Source: Erwinia billingiae Eb661 (GTDB lineage Bacteria; Pseudomonadota; Gammaproteobacteria; Enterobacterales; Enterobacteriaceae). From it: 64,000 nucleotides of DNA. The position numbers and the translations under genes are program-made. The DNA lies in the NCBI RefSeq assembly GCF_000196615.1, contig NC_014305.1:105779-169778 (forward strand). Reading direction: 5' to 3'. Of this stretch, positions 24,970 through 32,206 are shown piece by piece. The notes under the pieces were generated by a model. The model saw only the letters and a list, made by a program, of their open reading frames with translations, did not search any database and was not told where the DNA came from. Within the stretch, counting starts at the first letter, position 1. Each line of letters starts with the position of its first letter.

Positions 24970-25281
24970 ATGGATGAGAAACAAATGCGCGTGCTGACCT
25001 GCTCAATGAACAATATCACCCGGCGTGACGCCGTAATACTGGCAGAGCTGAGCGGGGAACAGGCAGGTAATGGGCCGGAACGGTGGGTGGTTAATATTTT
25101 TTTTGGCTTTATGATCATTCCCGGGAAGCTGGCTATCCCGGCAATGTGTATGCGCAACGCCGGGCTGTCTGAAGACGCCATCAGGCTGCTTACGGAGGCG
25201 AGAGAAATTAACGGGGCGGACGTGGTGATAATTGATCGCGATGCGAAGCCGCTTGAAGGATGGCCCATGCAGCCGTGGTGA
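24970..25281 (+). CDS. Small leading-region protein, DUF5983-like paralogue
   Basis: 103 residues after GGGAGGATTGATTA. It matches the 24434 protein in order: MNNITRRDAVILAELSG, a hydrophobic middle, MRNAGLSEDAIRLLTEAREI, then DRDAKPLEGWP. The last gene before oriT on this side, it ends at a strong terminator shared with gene X. Confidence 0.62.
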   Translation: MDEKQMRVLTCSMNNITRRDAVILAELSGEQAGNGPERWVVNIFFGFMIIPGKLAIPAMCMRNAGLSEDAIRLLTEAREINGADVVIIDRDAKPLEGWPMQPW

Positions 25282-25288
25282 TAAATAA

Positions 25289-25316
25289 GAAACCGGTCAT
25301 CTGACCGGTTTTTTTA
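25289..25316. terminator. Bidirectional terminator
   Basis: AACCGGTCA, two bases, then TGACCGGTT give a perfect 9-bp stem (25291-25310) followed by seven T on +. On the minus strand the stem overlaps the gene X stop codon, and an interrupted T-rich stretch follows. It separates the leading operon from convergent gene X. Confidence 0.88.
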
Positions 25317-25842
25317 TGACTTGCGTCGTGGGTTCGTCATTATTGTCAGTATCCGTTTTTGCAGCGATGCCAGACTGGTTATTCCCACCTGCAACGATTG
25401 CCCTTGCCAGGAGGACTCTGTAAATATTTTTAATATCATTCGCGTAGGCGTTTCGCTGCGTGATGAGCTTTGGTGAAGGGCCGGTATTATACATGCCGAC
25501 GCTGCTCCAGTTTTTACCGTAAGACCGGAAGTTATGGGCGAGAACCCATGCGCCGGCGTAAACGCATATACAGGGATCGTCGAGCAGGCGCGCGCGATCA
25601 ATATTGAATTGCTTCAGTTTTTTATAATGAGAACTGTTGACCTGCATCCCGCACACATCTTCCGTTTTATTCCGGTTATCCCCGTTTACCGCATCTGCTA
25701 TAAGCCTGGACTCTTTAATTGATATTGCCGTGAGCAGCAGCGGGTCTATCCCGTAATCGTGTCCGGCACGGGTAAAGCACATTTCAGGCTTTGCCTGCGC
25801 GGTAAATGCGGCCGTTAATGCCAGTACTGCAAACCATTTCAT
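25297..25842 (-). CDS. Gene X-like lytic transglycosylase
   Basis: 181 residues with signal peptide (MKWFAVLALTAAFTAQAK). The SLT domain has catalytic Glu in LLLTAISIKESRLIADAVN, then GMQVNSSHY and VYAGAWVLAHNFRSYGKNW with conserved Tyr/Asn positions. F orf169/gene X and R1 P19 are the counterparts at this site. They open the peptidoglycan locally for pilus assembly. It is divergent from oriT and traM. Confidence 0.92.
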   Translation of the reverse strand: MKWFAVLALTAAFTAQAKPEMCFTRAGHDYGIDPLLLTAISIKESRLIADAVNGDNRNKTEDVCGMQVNSSHYKKLKQFNIDRARLLDDPCICVYAGAWVLAHNFRSYGKNWSSVGMYNTGPSPKLITQRNAYANDIKNIYRVLLARAIVAGGNNQSGIAAKTDTDNNDEPTTQVIKKPVR

Positions 25843-25858
25843 TAGGGACAGTCCCGTG

Positions 25859-26040
25859 ACGTGGAGGAAATTAAATACAGCGGGTTTCCAGGAAAATAGC
25901 GCGTCAGATCACCCGATGCAAGATAATTCGTTACAGACGCGCACGGAGCGCTCAGGGGTACCCTGCAAAGGCAGGGGCATAATAAAAGAAATCAGCAGGA
26001 TGACGGTATTTAACAAGCCGCTTTTGGAAGGTTAAGTTTA
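25859..26040. other. oriT-proximal leading-side non-coding segment
   Basis: Lies between gene X and nic. It holds a CCCTGC/GCAGGG hairpin (25961-25976) and the gene X promoter on the minus strand. No gene is visible. Confidence 0.35.
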
Positions 26041-26070
26041 ATCACACCCCACGCAAGATGTAATCTTGCG
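26041..26070 (-). other. oriT: oriT nic region
   Basis: On the minus strand CGCAAGAT-TAC-ATCTTGCG (26070-26052) is followed at once by TGGGGTGTGATT. F-type oriT has the same arrangement, an inverted repeat ending GCG and then TGGGGTGTGG, with TraI cutting after GGGTGT. By analogy nic is between 26044 and 26043 on the minus strand. The 5' end then runs left, so the leading region enters first and the tra genes last, matching the gene order. The base after GTG differs from F (ATT instead of GTG). Confidence 0.8.
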
Positions 26071-26138
26071 GTTTTTGGATTTAATAACATATGATTACCT
26101 GATTTATGACATGGTATTTTACATGTATGGCGTATGTG

Positions 26139-26156
26139 GTGTGCTAATTAGCACAC
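26139..26156. promoter_or_regulatory. Perfect 18-bp palindrome in oriT
   Basis: GTGTGCTAATTAGCACAC reads the same on both strands. Its half GTGTGC is related to the GTGTGT of the neighbouring repeats. It is likely a binding site for a dimeric relaxosome or regulatory protein. Confidence 0.6.
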
Positions 26157-26162
26157 TTTTAA

Positions 26163-26235
26163 GTGCCTAATTGTGTGTTGTAATGGTGCCTGATTGTGTG
26201 TCTTTGCGGTGCCTGATTGTGTGTAAATCAGGCAC
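26163..26235. repeat. oriT repeat block A, 23-bp period
   Basis: GTGCCTRATTGTGTGT occurs at 26163, 26186 and 26209, exactly 23 bp apart. The third copy is also the left arm of a hairpin: GTGCCTGATT (26209-26218) and AATCAGGCAC (26226-26235). In F this region binds IHF, TraY and TraM; these repeats are probable relaxosome-accessory sites. Confidence 0.75.
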
Positions 26236-26313
26236 TGTAACAGGCACCGTATGGTGTGTTAATTGTGGTTATCACTATTTAACAATTATCTATGGAAAGT
26301 TGGCCCCATGATA

Positions 26314-26506
26314 GTGCTGGATTAACACACATAATTATGATGAGTAGTGCCTGATTAACACACTTTTTTTGAGGTGTGGTGCTCAATTAACATACACAAG
26401 AATCGCTAAGGTGCCGGATTAACACACTGTCAATTTGCTTCAGGTGCCTGATTGACACACATCAGACTGACGCAGGAAACTAATTTGTAGTGCCTGATTG
26501 ACACAC
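26314..26506. repeat. oriT repeat block B, 32-33-bp period
   Basis: GTGCCTGATTRACACAC (some copies degenerate) starts at 26314, 26347, 26379, 26411, 26444 and 26490. Five spacings are 33, 32, 32, 33 and 46 bp, near three helical turns. The first half equals block A but the second half is inverted (ACACAC for GTGTGT). The block ends 135 bp before traM, the place of TraM-binding sbm sites in F, so TraM binding and autoregulation are likely. Confidence 0.75.
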
Positions 26507-26641
26507 AGTGAAAACCTGATGAATAATAAAAAAAGCATATTAGTAAAAAGTTGAATTGTGGGTGCTTTACAGTACTGGTTATAACGTAAAATATGCAATG
26601 TCAGGCGTGGCTGTATTCTGACGTGGCGCTAAGGAAAAAAA

Positions 26642-27031
26642 ATGGCAAGAAGAAATATTTACTTTAAAGAAAAAACCGAGCGTGAAGTACATGAACTTGT
26701 TCAGCTCGAACTGCAGAACGGCGCAACGCATGGCGAGATAAATTTTTCATCCGTGGTAAATGAACTGGTAGGCATTGGCCTGATGGTAAAAAAACATCAG
26801 GGTGAAGGTAGTAAATTCGATGAGGAAGGTTTTAACAGGGACCTAATACGTAAAGTCTCTGGAAGCAGGGAGGGGATCAGCACCATGATGGCAATGCTGT
26901 CAGAAATGTATCTGCAGCTCAGGGGGGAGAATGCTGCTGGCGCGTTGGAGGCCCTCATTGATAATAATCTTACAGGAATAAGTGATGCGGAAGATAAATC
27001 TGAGAGGAAGCATTTTTTAGACCAGGAATGA
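26642..27031 (+). CDS. traM: TraM relaxosome protein
   Basis: 129 residues (F TraM 127). The N-terminal ribbon-helix-helix reads RRNIYFKEKTEREVHELV, then INFSSVVNELVGIGLMV, with an acidic C-terminal tetramerisation part. TraM binds oriT and contacts the TraD coupling-protein tail. The ribosome site is GCTAAGGAAAAAAA. Position beside oriT and size support the assignment, although sequence identity to F TraM looks low. Confidence 0.85.
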   Translation: MARRNIYFKEKTEREVHELVQLELQNGATHGEINFSSVVNELVGIGLMVKKHQGEGSKFDEEGFNRDLIRKVSGSREGISTMMAMLSEMYLQLRGENAAGALEALIDNNLTGISDAEDKSERKHFLDQE

Positions 27032-27036
27032 GTAAA

Positions 27037-27057
27037 TTGGGCCTTTGGCCCATTTTT
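27037..27057 (+). terminator. traM terminator
   Basis: TGGGCC-TTT-GGCCCA followed by TTTTTG directly after the traM stop. It isolates traM from the convergent histidine kinase gene, which ends at 27059. Confidence 0.85.
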
Positions 27058-27058
27058 G

Positions 27059-28336
27059 TTAATCTTTCTTATTATTAATAAGTGGTATATAAACAAAGAA
27101 AACAGAACCAACTTCTAATGTAGATCTAACCTTGATTTTAGCATTCAGGGTTTTTAGGTGGCTTTTTATTATTGTTAATCCCAATCCTAGACCCTGTTTA
27201 GTTTCTGATTGCATACCTTGATTGAATGGTTCGTATAAACGATTTAGCTTTTTTATATCAAACCCACAACCTGTATCACTGACTTTGATAAAGAGGTTGT
27301 TATTAGTTAAACGAAGGGTGAGGTTTATTTTCCCTCGGAAGGTGTTTTTATTGGCGTTATCTACTAAATTGTGAATTATAGACGAAACTTTTTGCTTATC
27401 AGATTTTATGCATAAATCAGATTTAGATGATTTTACTATAAGTTCGTTATGGTTTTTGATATTAAAGAGATGCTCAATGTCTTCAATAATTTCAGACAAA
27501 GCAAATATGGTTTTTTTTATCTCAATATTACCAATCTCAATCTTGGAAAATTCGAGAATTTCCTTGGTTTGGTGAAAGAGCTTGTTTGAATGATATGTTA
27601 TGTTTGCTAGGTATTTTTCAGCTGACAATATGTCCCCTCTAAGATCGATCATTTCACGTGACATTTGAATTTTCTGTATTGATCCAGAAAGTTCATGATA
27701 GATTGCAGAAATGAAGATATTTTTTTCTCTCAGTGATGCTTTGAGTTTTGATATGTGTTTCCAGAGTAAGAGCATCAACAAAAAGAGAAGGAAAATGCTA
27801 GCAAGTGCAGTAGCCTCCGTATATGACGAATTATCTTGAATGATGGATTTAATCTTATTAAAGTTTCTAATTTGAATTCTATATATTATTTCTTGAAGAT
27901 CGATTAGTGTTGGTTGAATACTGTCCATTTTTTTTAATATTTCTTCTTTTCTGTTTTTATATGGAATGTTCTTTTCATAAATTCTACTAAGTGCTTCACT
28001 TTGACTTTCCAATTTGTTAAGTTTAGCTAAAAAATCCTCTTCATAATAAAATGAGTTTATATTTATTGATTTATTTTTTAATATGTGAACTTTGGAATCA
28101 AAAATACTTTTTTTAATCGCAAAGTTATCAAGGTTATCTTCATCATAAGCTGCAGTTCTGGTCCGTTCAAACGCAAGGAAGAGTATCTCTGCCGTTGAAT
28201 AGTTGTCCAGGTTAGGCTCCATGCTTGCGTACTGGTCCTTGATTCCATTGAATTTATCAATAGTAACCACAACTGCTACTGTAAAGAGCATTGATAAAAT
28301 CAGATAGATAATAAGAGAGGGCCGGAAAAATCTCAT
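27059..28336 (-). CDS. Membrane sensor histidine kinase in the traJ/traY position
   Basis: 425 residues from ATG 28336, which overlaps the upstream stop (ATGA); an ATG 10 codons earlier is less likely. TM helices are near 7-25 and 176-193, bracketing a helical periplasmic domain of about 150 residues. Then come the H-box (SAIYHELSGSIQKIQ, His about 214), N-box (HNLVDNANKN, about 322-331), G1 (DTGCGFD, about 354) and G2 (GLGLGL, about 382). It has no receiver domain. Last gene of a four-gene AT-rich operon. Partners are presumably the receiver protein at 29230 and the periplasmic protein at 28333. Confidence 0.85.
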   Translation of the reverse strand: MRFFRPSLIIYLILSMLFTVAVVVTIDKFNGIKDQYASMEPNLDNYSTAEILFLAFERTRTAAYDEDNLDNFAIKKSIFDSKVHILKNKSININSFYYEEDFLAKLNKLESQSEALSRIYEKNIPYKNRKEEILKKMDSIQPTLIDLQEIIYRIQIRNFNKIKSIIQDNSSYTEATALASIFLLFLLMLLLWKHISKLKASLREKNIFISAIYHELSGSIQKIQMSREMIDLRGDILSAEKYLANITYHSNKLFHQTKEILEFSKIEIGNIEIKKTIFALSEIIEDIEHLFNIKNHNELIVKSSKSDLCIKSDKQKVSSIIHNLVDNANKNTFRGKINLTLRLTNNNLFIKVSDTGCGFDIKKLNRLYEPFNQGMQSETKQGLGLGLTIIKSHLKTLNAKIKVRSTLEVGSVFFVYIPLINNKKD

Positions 28337-28785
28337 TCGACCACCTCTATTTTCTTGATCTGCCAAACTGTTTTGGCATTAACATCAAGACTGTTAAGTT
28401 CTGGGTGCTGATCTCTGGGGTAGATTATTGCAAAAGGGCCTAAGTCGGATACAGGCATCATCGTACCATTTTTTTTATAGGCAATGATTGCGTTGAATTT
28501 CTCAAGTTCTCTTAAAGGTATTGTATAGCTGTAATCATCTAGCGCATAAACACGTAAAAGCCGCCCTTGGACGTTGTAGCTCTTAGCAAAGCTCGTAAGA
28601 GTAGCCCCTTCAAACTCTGCAAAAGGGGTGAAGTTTGTAGATGTTGATATCTTCGATACCGATAATTTCTGGAGATCAGCCGTAGAAATGGATGTTTCAG
28701 TGCCATCATTAGCTAGAGTTAATGTTGCCGAAAATGCAGCTTTACAGAAGAGAATCCCTAAAAAGGTGATGACTATTTTATTCAT
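28333..28785 (-). CDS. Periplasmic oxidoreductase-molybdopterin-fold-like protein
   Basis: 150 residues with a signal peptide (VITFLGILFCKAAFSA, cleavage near FSA-T). The mature part resembles the small sulfite-oxidase/molybdopterin-binding-fold proteins that occur next to sensor kinases: TLTSFAKSYNVQGRLLRVYA, DDYSYTIPLRELEKFNAIIA, then GPFAIIYPRDQHPELNS and WQIKKIEV. The mature chain contains no Cys, so the usual molybdenum-ligating Cys is absent and a sensory, non-enzymatic role is likely. It overlaps the kinase start by 4 bp. Family assignment is moderate. Confidence 0.65.
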   Translation of the reverse strand: MNKIVITFLGILFCKAAFSATLTLANDGTETSISTADLQKLSVSKISTSTNFTPFAEFEGATLTSFAKSYNVQGRLLRVYALDDYSYTIPLRELEKFNAIIAYKKNGTMMPVSDLGPFAIIYPRDQHPELNSLDVNAKTVWQIKKIEVVE

Positions 28786-28786
28786 T

Positions 28787-29215
28787 TTATTTTCCAGTGA
28801 CTTTCATTACTAGTTGACCAAACTCATCAAAACCTGCTTTGGCCCAGCCATGCTTTTCGTAAAAAAGAACCGCATTCGAGCTTGGATCTGTAGTAAGTTC
28901 AATTTCAGAAAGACCATCGTTGAAAAACCAATCCATAATCTCTATCATAATGGTACTGCCTATTCCCTTTCCCTGAAATTCTGGCCTCACAAAAAGACCA
29001 CCAATCATAGGGTTAGGCGCGAAAATACCCAATCCATAACCAACAAATTCTTCGCCAAGTTTGCAGATCCAACCACCGCCTTGTTCAACATCTTCAATAA
29101 CTTGCTGGCGCTGTAAGTACTTAATCTGATGTGGATGCACAAAATTCTCTTCAACTGAAAATCTTATATCGTACATTTCTTTGATGTGTTCTGGTTCTAA
29201 CTTAATGAATTCCAT
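28787..29215 (-). CDS. GNAT-family N-acetyltransferase
   Basis: 142 residues. The acetyl-CoA-binding motif A is GGLFVRPEFQGKGIGSTIM (Q-G-K-G-I-G, near 72-90). Motif B is LTTDPSSNAVLFYEKHGW near 112-130. The target is unknown. It lies 14 bp after the receiver gene and 1 bp before the periplasmic gene, so it is co-transcribed with the signalling genes. An acetyltransferase inside a two-component operon is unusual and hints at acetylation of a regulator or of a transfer component, or just a passenger role. Confidence 0.85.
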   Translation of the reverse strand: MEFIKLEPEHIKEMYDIRFSVEENFVHPHQIKYLQRQQVIEDVEQGGGWICKLGEEFVGYGLGIFAPNPMIGGLFVRPEFQGKGIGSTIMIEIMDWFFNDGLSEIELTTDPSSNAVLFYEKHGWAKAGFDEFGQLVMKVTGK

Positions 29216-29229
29216 ACTTTCCTAATCTG

Positions 29230-30000
29230 CTAGTAAAATAAGTTGGCTAATAATATCGAGGATATTATAAATATTCTTGTCGGTTTTTCAATGAGTTCTA
29301 CTCCGTAGTCCATAATTGCCTCACCTATTTCCCTTTCATGCTGATTTAATTGACCAGTTAAAAGTATAATAGGAGTTTTATCGCTGTCTTTACGGATTTT
29401 TTTAATGACTTCTTCAGAGTTTTCCGCGTAATCCAGCAGCCAATCAATAATATAGCATTCGAAAGATTCCTTTTCCATTGCCGCTAAAATTTCGGTTTTG
29501 TTCTGAAAAACAGATGCATTAATACCGTATCTATTACAAACTGAATTTAATAAATCAAGCATATCAACATCGTTGTCAAGTATTGCCAGCTTGGGTGCAG
29601 GGAGGAAGTCTATTTTGTTAACCTTCTTCATTTCGGGGCTAAAGTATGAAGAAGACGAGTTGATTATGTAAAAGTTACCTTTCATTGTTGCATAATTAGT
29701 GTTGTTTTCTTTTTTATTCACTATGGAATTATCCACTTCAACATTGCAGCGAACATGCATGTCGTTCATTATGAAAATTCCATTATGATTGCGCTCTTCT
29801 TCCAGAGACACATTGAAATACTTAAATATACCTTTCACTTCGTTATATGTAATTCCGCGCTTTTCATCAAGTTTCTGTTTCGCACTTTGATACTTAATAT
29901 CTAGAATTTCAGCCATCATTGATGCCTGTTTTCTTTTTTCAATTCCTTTGAGGTTGAAAAGTTTTATTATTTTATCCAGATTCACGTTTTGCTTTTGCAT
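29230..30000 (-). CDS. Response-regulator-like protein with N-terminal DNA-binding-type domain
   Basis: 256 residues. The helical N-terminus (about 8-66, KRKQASMMAEILDIKYQSAK, then GITYNEVKGIFKYFNVSLEE) looks like a helix-turn-helix of the kind seen in BetR-type regulators. The receiver domain is C-terminal (about 137-245), with acidic Asp142/Asp144, phospho-acceptor Asp186 (IIDWLL), Thr215 (LLTGQ) and Lys239 (IEKP). This order is the reverse of most response regulators. AGGAAAGGTGTC precedes ATG 30000. First gene of the operon, divergent from traA; a transfer activator or repressor replacing TraJ is the obvious hypothesis. Confidence 0.78.
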   Translation of the reverse strand: MQKQNVNLDKIIKLFNLKGIEKRKQASMMAEILDIKYQSAKQKLDEKRGITYNEVKGIFKYFNVSLEEERNHNGIFIMNDMHVRCNVEVDNSIVNKKENNTNYATMKGNFYIINSSSSYFSPEMKKVNKIDFLPAPKLAILDNDVDMLDLLNSVCNRYGINASVFQNKTEILAAMEKESFECYIIDWLLDYAENSEEVIKKIRKDSDKTPIILLTGQLNQHEREIGEAIMDYGVELIEKPTRIFIISSILLANLFY

Positions 30001-30811
30001 GACACCTTTCCTGGTTATACAAAGGGTTGCATTTCCATTAGTAATGCAATGATTTCAATTTGTGTTATCTAAGAAATCATACACGATGGTGTATCACTTA
30101 AAGGATTTTTTTACGATCATAACATATTGATAAATGTATGTTTATTATGAAAATCTCAGTTAATAATCATAAAGATACTCAAAAACTACTCGCCAAAAAT
30201 CTCAAAACATGGATAATTCTTATGTATTCCTTGGTATTCAAGGTGCAGTAAGGCGTTTGAGGGGGGGCTTGGTATAAAAAGTGGTCTGTAGCTCATTGCG
30301 TATGAGGGCTAAAGATGTTGAGTAAGTTTCATGTCTCAACAACTAAGTGCCTGTGCAATAGTAAATTTTTACATCATTATTGCTTTTCCGTTGTTTTGTC
30401 TTGGTTCATTAGGAACCTACTCATCTGAACTGGTCTTTTAATGATCTTATGTGATTTTTATTGATCAAATAACAATCTCGAAAATTAGCATTTTCTCATC
30501 ATTTGATGGTTCTTTTTGAGTGGTTTTCGTTGTCTTCTCTCACTTGCTTATTGTGTTTTGATGTTGAGTGAGTGGGCTAACTATGACGATGTGATTCTAT
30601 CTATCAAGGAGGTGGTATCCCTTTTAATGTTTTAAAACACCTGGGTTCTTGGAGTGCTTTTACATGACTTCTTGTTGTTTGAATGAAGTTATCGCATACA
30701 CCTCTACTTTGAAATAACCGATGTAGATGCTCTGCAAGCATGCCAGATCATGAAGTAGGTTATATCAAGGCATTATGGGTGGTTGTCATTAATCTTAGCA
30801 GGAATAAATAA
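30001..30811. promoter_or_regulatory. Divergent control region of the signalling operon and tra operon
   Basis: 810 bp with no supported gene, AT-rich throughout. ATACAC-GATG-GTGTAT within 30077-30096 is a near-palindrome (TCATACAC/GTGTATCA) 80 bp upstream of the receiver gene and a candidate operator. The tra promoter should lie toward 30.7 kb. No traJ- or traY-like frame was found. An antisense RNA such as finP could be hidden but is not recognisable. Confidence 0.45.
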
Positions 30812-31240
30812 ATGAAATCTCTTTCTACCATTTCCGGGGAACCGGTAAATGTGGCGGTAGCATTGCCTGAAAGTGAGCTTAAGCGTTCTGGTAACATTAT
30901 CTCCCACATCAAAAAAAGTATTTACTCCTTCAGTATTCCCCGTTTAAAAAGCCGTCTAAGACATTCCCCTGAAGCCCAGCGTAACTTAGCACTATTTGCG
31001 CTGATGCTGGCGGTGGTTATATTCCCGCACATTGCCGGTGCTGAAGACCTGTTGAAATCCCAGAAGGCGGATGCCAACGATACCTTCGGCCACGGAAGTA
31101 CGGTTGAGTGGGTGCTGTATATTGCCGAGATTATCGTGTCCGTTGTCGGCTATATCAAAACCCGCAACCCGATGGTCTTTGCCGGCCTCGTTATTCTTAT
31201 CCTTATCACCCGTGCCTTCTTCTCCCTCGCCGGCTCCTGA
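30812..31240 (+). CDS. traA: TraA propilin
   Basis: 142 residues. A long leader (77 residues, longer than the 51 of F) ends at FPHIAGA, leaving a mature pilin of about 65 residues beginning EDLL. The mature part has two hydrophobic helices (VEWVLYIAEIIVSVVGYI and MVFAGLVILILITRAFFSL) and a basic loop KTRNP, as in F pilin. AGGAATAAATA precedes ATG 30812. It is the first tra-operon gene, and its leader codons 14-17 contain the ops-type element. Confidence 0.92.
   Translation: MKSLSTISGEPVNVAVALPESELKRSGNIISHIKKSIYSFSIPRLKSRLRHSPEAQRNLALFALMLAVVIFPHIAGAEDLLKSQKADANDTFGHGSTVEWVLYIAEIIVSVVGYIKTRNPMVFAGLVILILITRAFFSLAGS
30853..30861 (+). promoter_or_regulatory. ops-type element for RfaH/NusG-like antitermination
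   Basis: GGCGGTAGC, followed by ATTGC, matches the ops core (GGCGGTAG) that recruits RfaH to paused RNA polymerase in long operons including F tra. Here it lies within the fifth coding segment of traA (Val-Ala-Val-Ala). The operon itself encodes an RfaH-like protein at 34334, which makes a functional pairing likely. Confidence 0.65.
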
Positions 31241-31245
31241 TTTGC

Positions 31246-31548
31246 ATGGACAGCGACGCGCTTAAATACCGGTTCCCGGAAACGCTTAACGGCCAGAAAC
31301 GCGTGTTCGGCCTCCCGCCCGAGGAGGCTTTCGTTCTCGTCGGCTGCGGCGTCATCGGCTTCTTCTGCGACATATTCATCATCATGCTCTGCGTGGGGGC
31401 CGTGCTCTGGCTCTTCGTCAGGCACCTGAAGAAAGGGCAGGGGTCCTGGTGGCTGCTGAACCTTCTTTACTGGTACCTGCCGACGGTGCTTTTCCGGGTG
31501 CAGTTCAGGCGGACGCCCGACTCGGGCAACCGGCACTGGATGCAGTAG
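31246..31548 (+). CDS. traL: TraL pilus assembly protein
   Basis: 100 residues (F TraL 91). It starts at ATG 31246 with LKYRFPETLNGQKRVFGLPP, then two membrane helices and GQGSWWLLNLLYWYLPTVLF, matching F TraL throughout. It is a small inner-membrane component of the type IV secretion channel (VirB3-like). It lies 5 bp after traA. Confidence 0.94.
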   Translation: MDSDALKYRFPETLNGQKRVFGLPPEEAFVLVGCGVIGFFCDIFIIMLCVGAVLWLFVRHLKKGQGSWWLLNLLYWYLPTVLFRVQFRRTPDSGNRHWMQ

Positions 31549-31599
31549 CGACACGCGCCGCCTGCGGGTGGCGCCTTTTCCCGCCAGACGGGAGGAATA

Positions 31600-32202
31600 A
31601 TGAAACTTCAGGTAAAAGAAACACGCAACCGGGTGACGGTCATGGCGCTCACCGCGATGACCGGCCTGCTGGCGCTGAGCGTCGCCGGCAACTGCATCAC
31701 CGGCACGCTCGCATGGCATTTTTACTCAACGCAGAAGACCATCACCACGCCGATGATGTTCGACCGCGCCTTTACCTCAACCGCTGCAGAGGGCGATGCA
31801 AGCCTCAACAGCATGCTGGTCCGCTCATTCGCCAACCTGCGCCTCAGCGTCACGCCGGAAACGGTGGATGCCCAGCACGCGGCCCTGCTGCGTTATGTGC
31901 CGCCGCAAGACCGTTCGGAGCTGAAGAAGTCGCTGGCCGCCGAAGCGGACTACATCAAAAAGAACGGCATCTCCACCGTGTTCCGGATTGATGACGAGTC
32001 GACCGACACCGGGACCGGGGATATCACCGTGAGCGGCACGCTCTCTGCCGGTACGTCAAACGGCAGCCTGAAGCTTGCCATACCTGACGTCACCAAAGCC
32101 TACCGCCTCAGCCTGCATTACGTTGACGGGCTTATCCGCCTCACGGCCTTCCCGGAGGTTACGCCTCCCGGTAAGCCTGACGGCCTCTCGCCACAGGGAT
32201 AA
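31600..32202 (+). CDS. traE: TraE (VirB5/VirB8-like) transfer protein
   Basis: 200 residues (F TraE 188). An N-terminal membrane anchor lies near 15-40, followed by a VirB8-type periplasmic domain. FYSTQKTITTPMMFDRAF and TPETVDAQHAALLRYVPP are characteristic. GGGAGGAATA precedes ATG 31600. It is part of the inner-membrane platform for pilus elongation. Confidence 0.94.
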   Translation: MKLQVKETRNRVTVMALTAMTGLLALSVAGNCITGTLAWHFYSTQKTITTPMMFDRAFTSTAAEGDASLNSMLVRSFANLRLSVTPETVDAQHAALLRYVPPQDRSELKKSLAAEADYIKKNGISTVFRIDDESTDTGTGDITVSGTLSAGTSNGSLKLAIPDVTKAYRLSLHYVDGLIRLTAFPEVTPPGKPDGLSPQG

Positions 32203-32206
32203 CAGC

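Noticed and set aside
26371..26384. GAGGTGTGGTGCTC on +, similar to the F nic sequence
   Set aside because: No inverted repeat precedes it and it falls in the phased block B repeats. The minus-strand site at 26041-26070 has the full F arrangement and proper direction.
26139..26506. CRISPR-like array at oriT
   Set aside because: Units are only 16-17 bp, variable, with spacers of 7-29 bp that are related in sequence; no cas genes. They fit oriT binding repeats.
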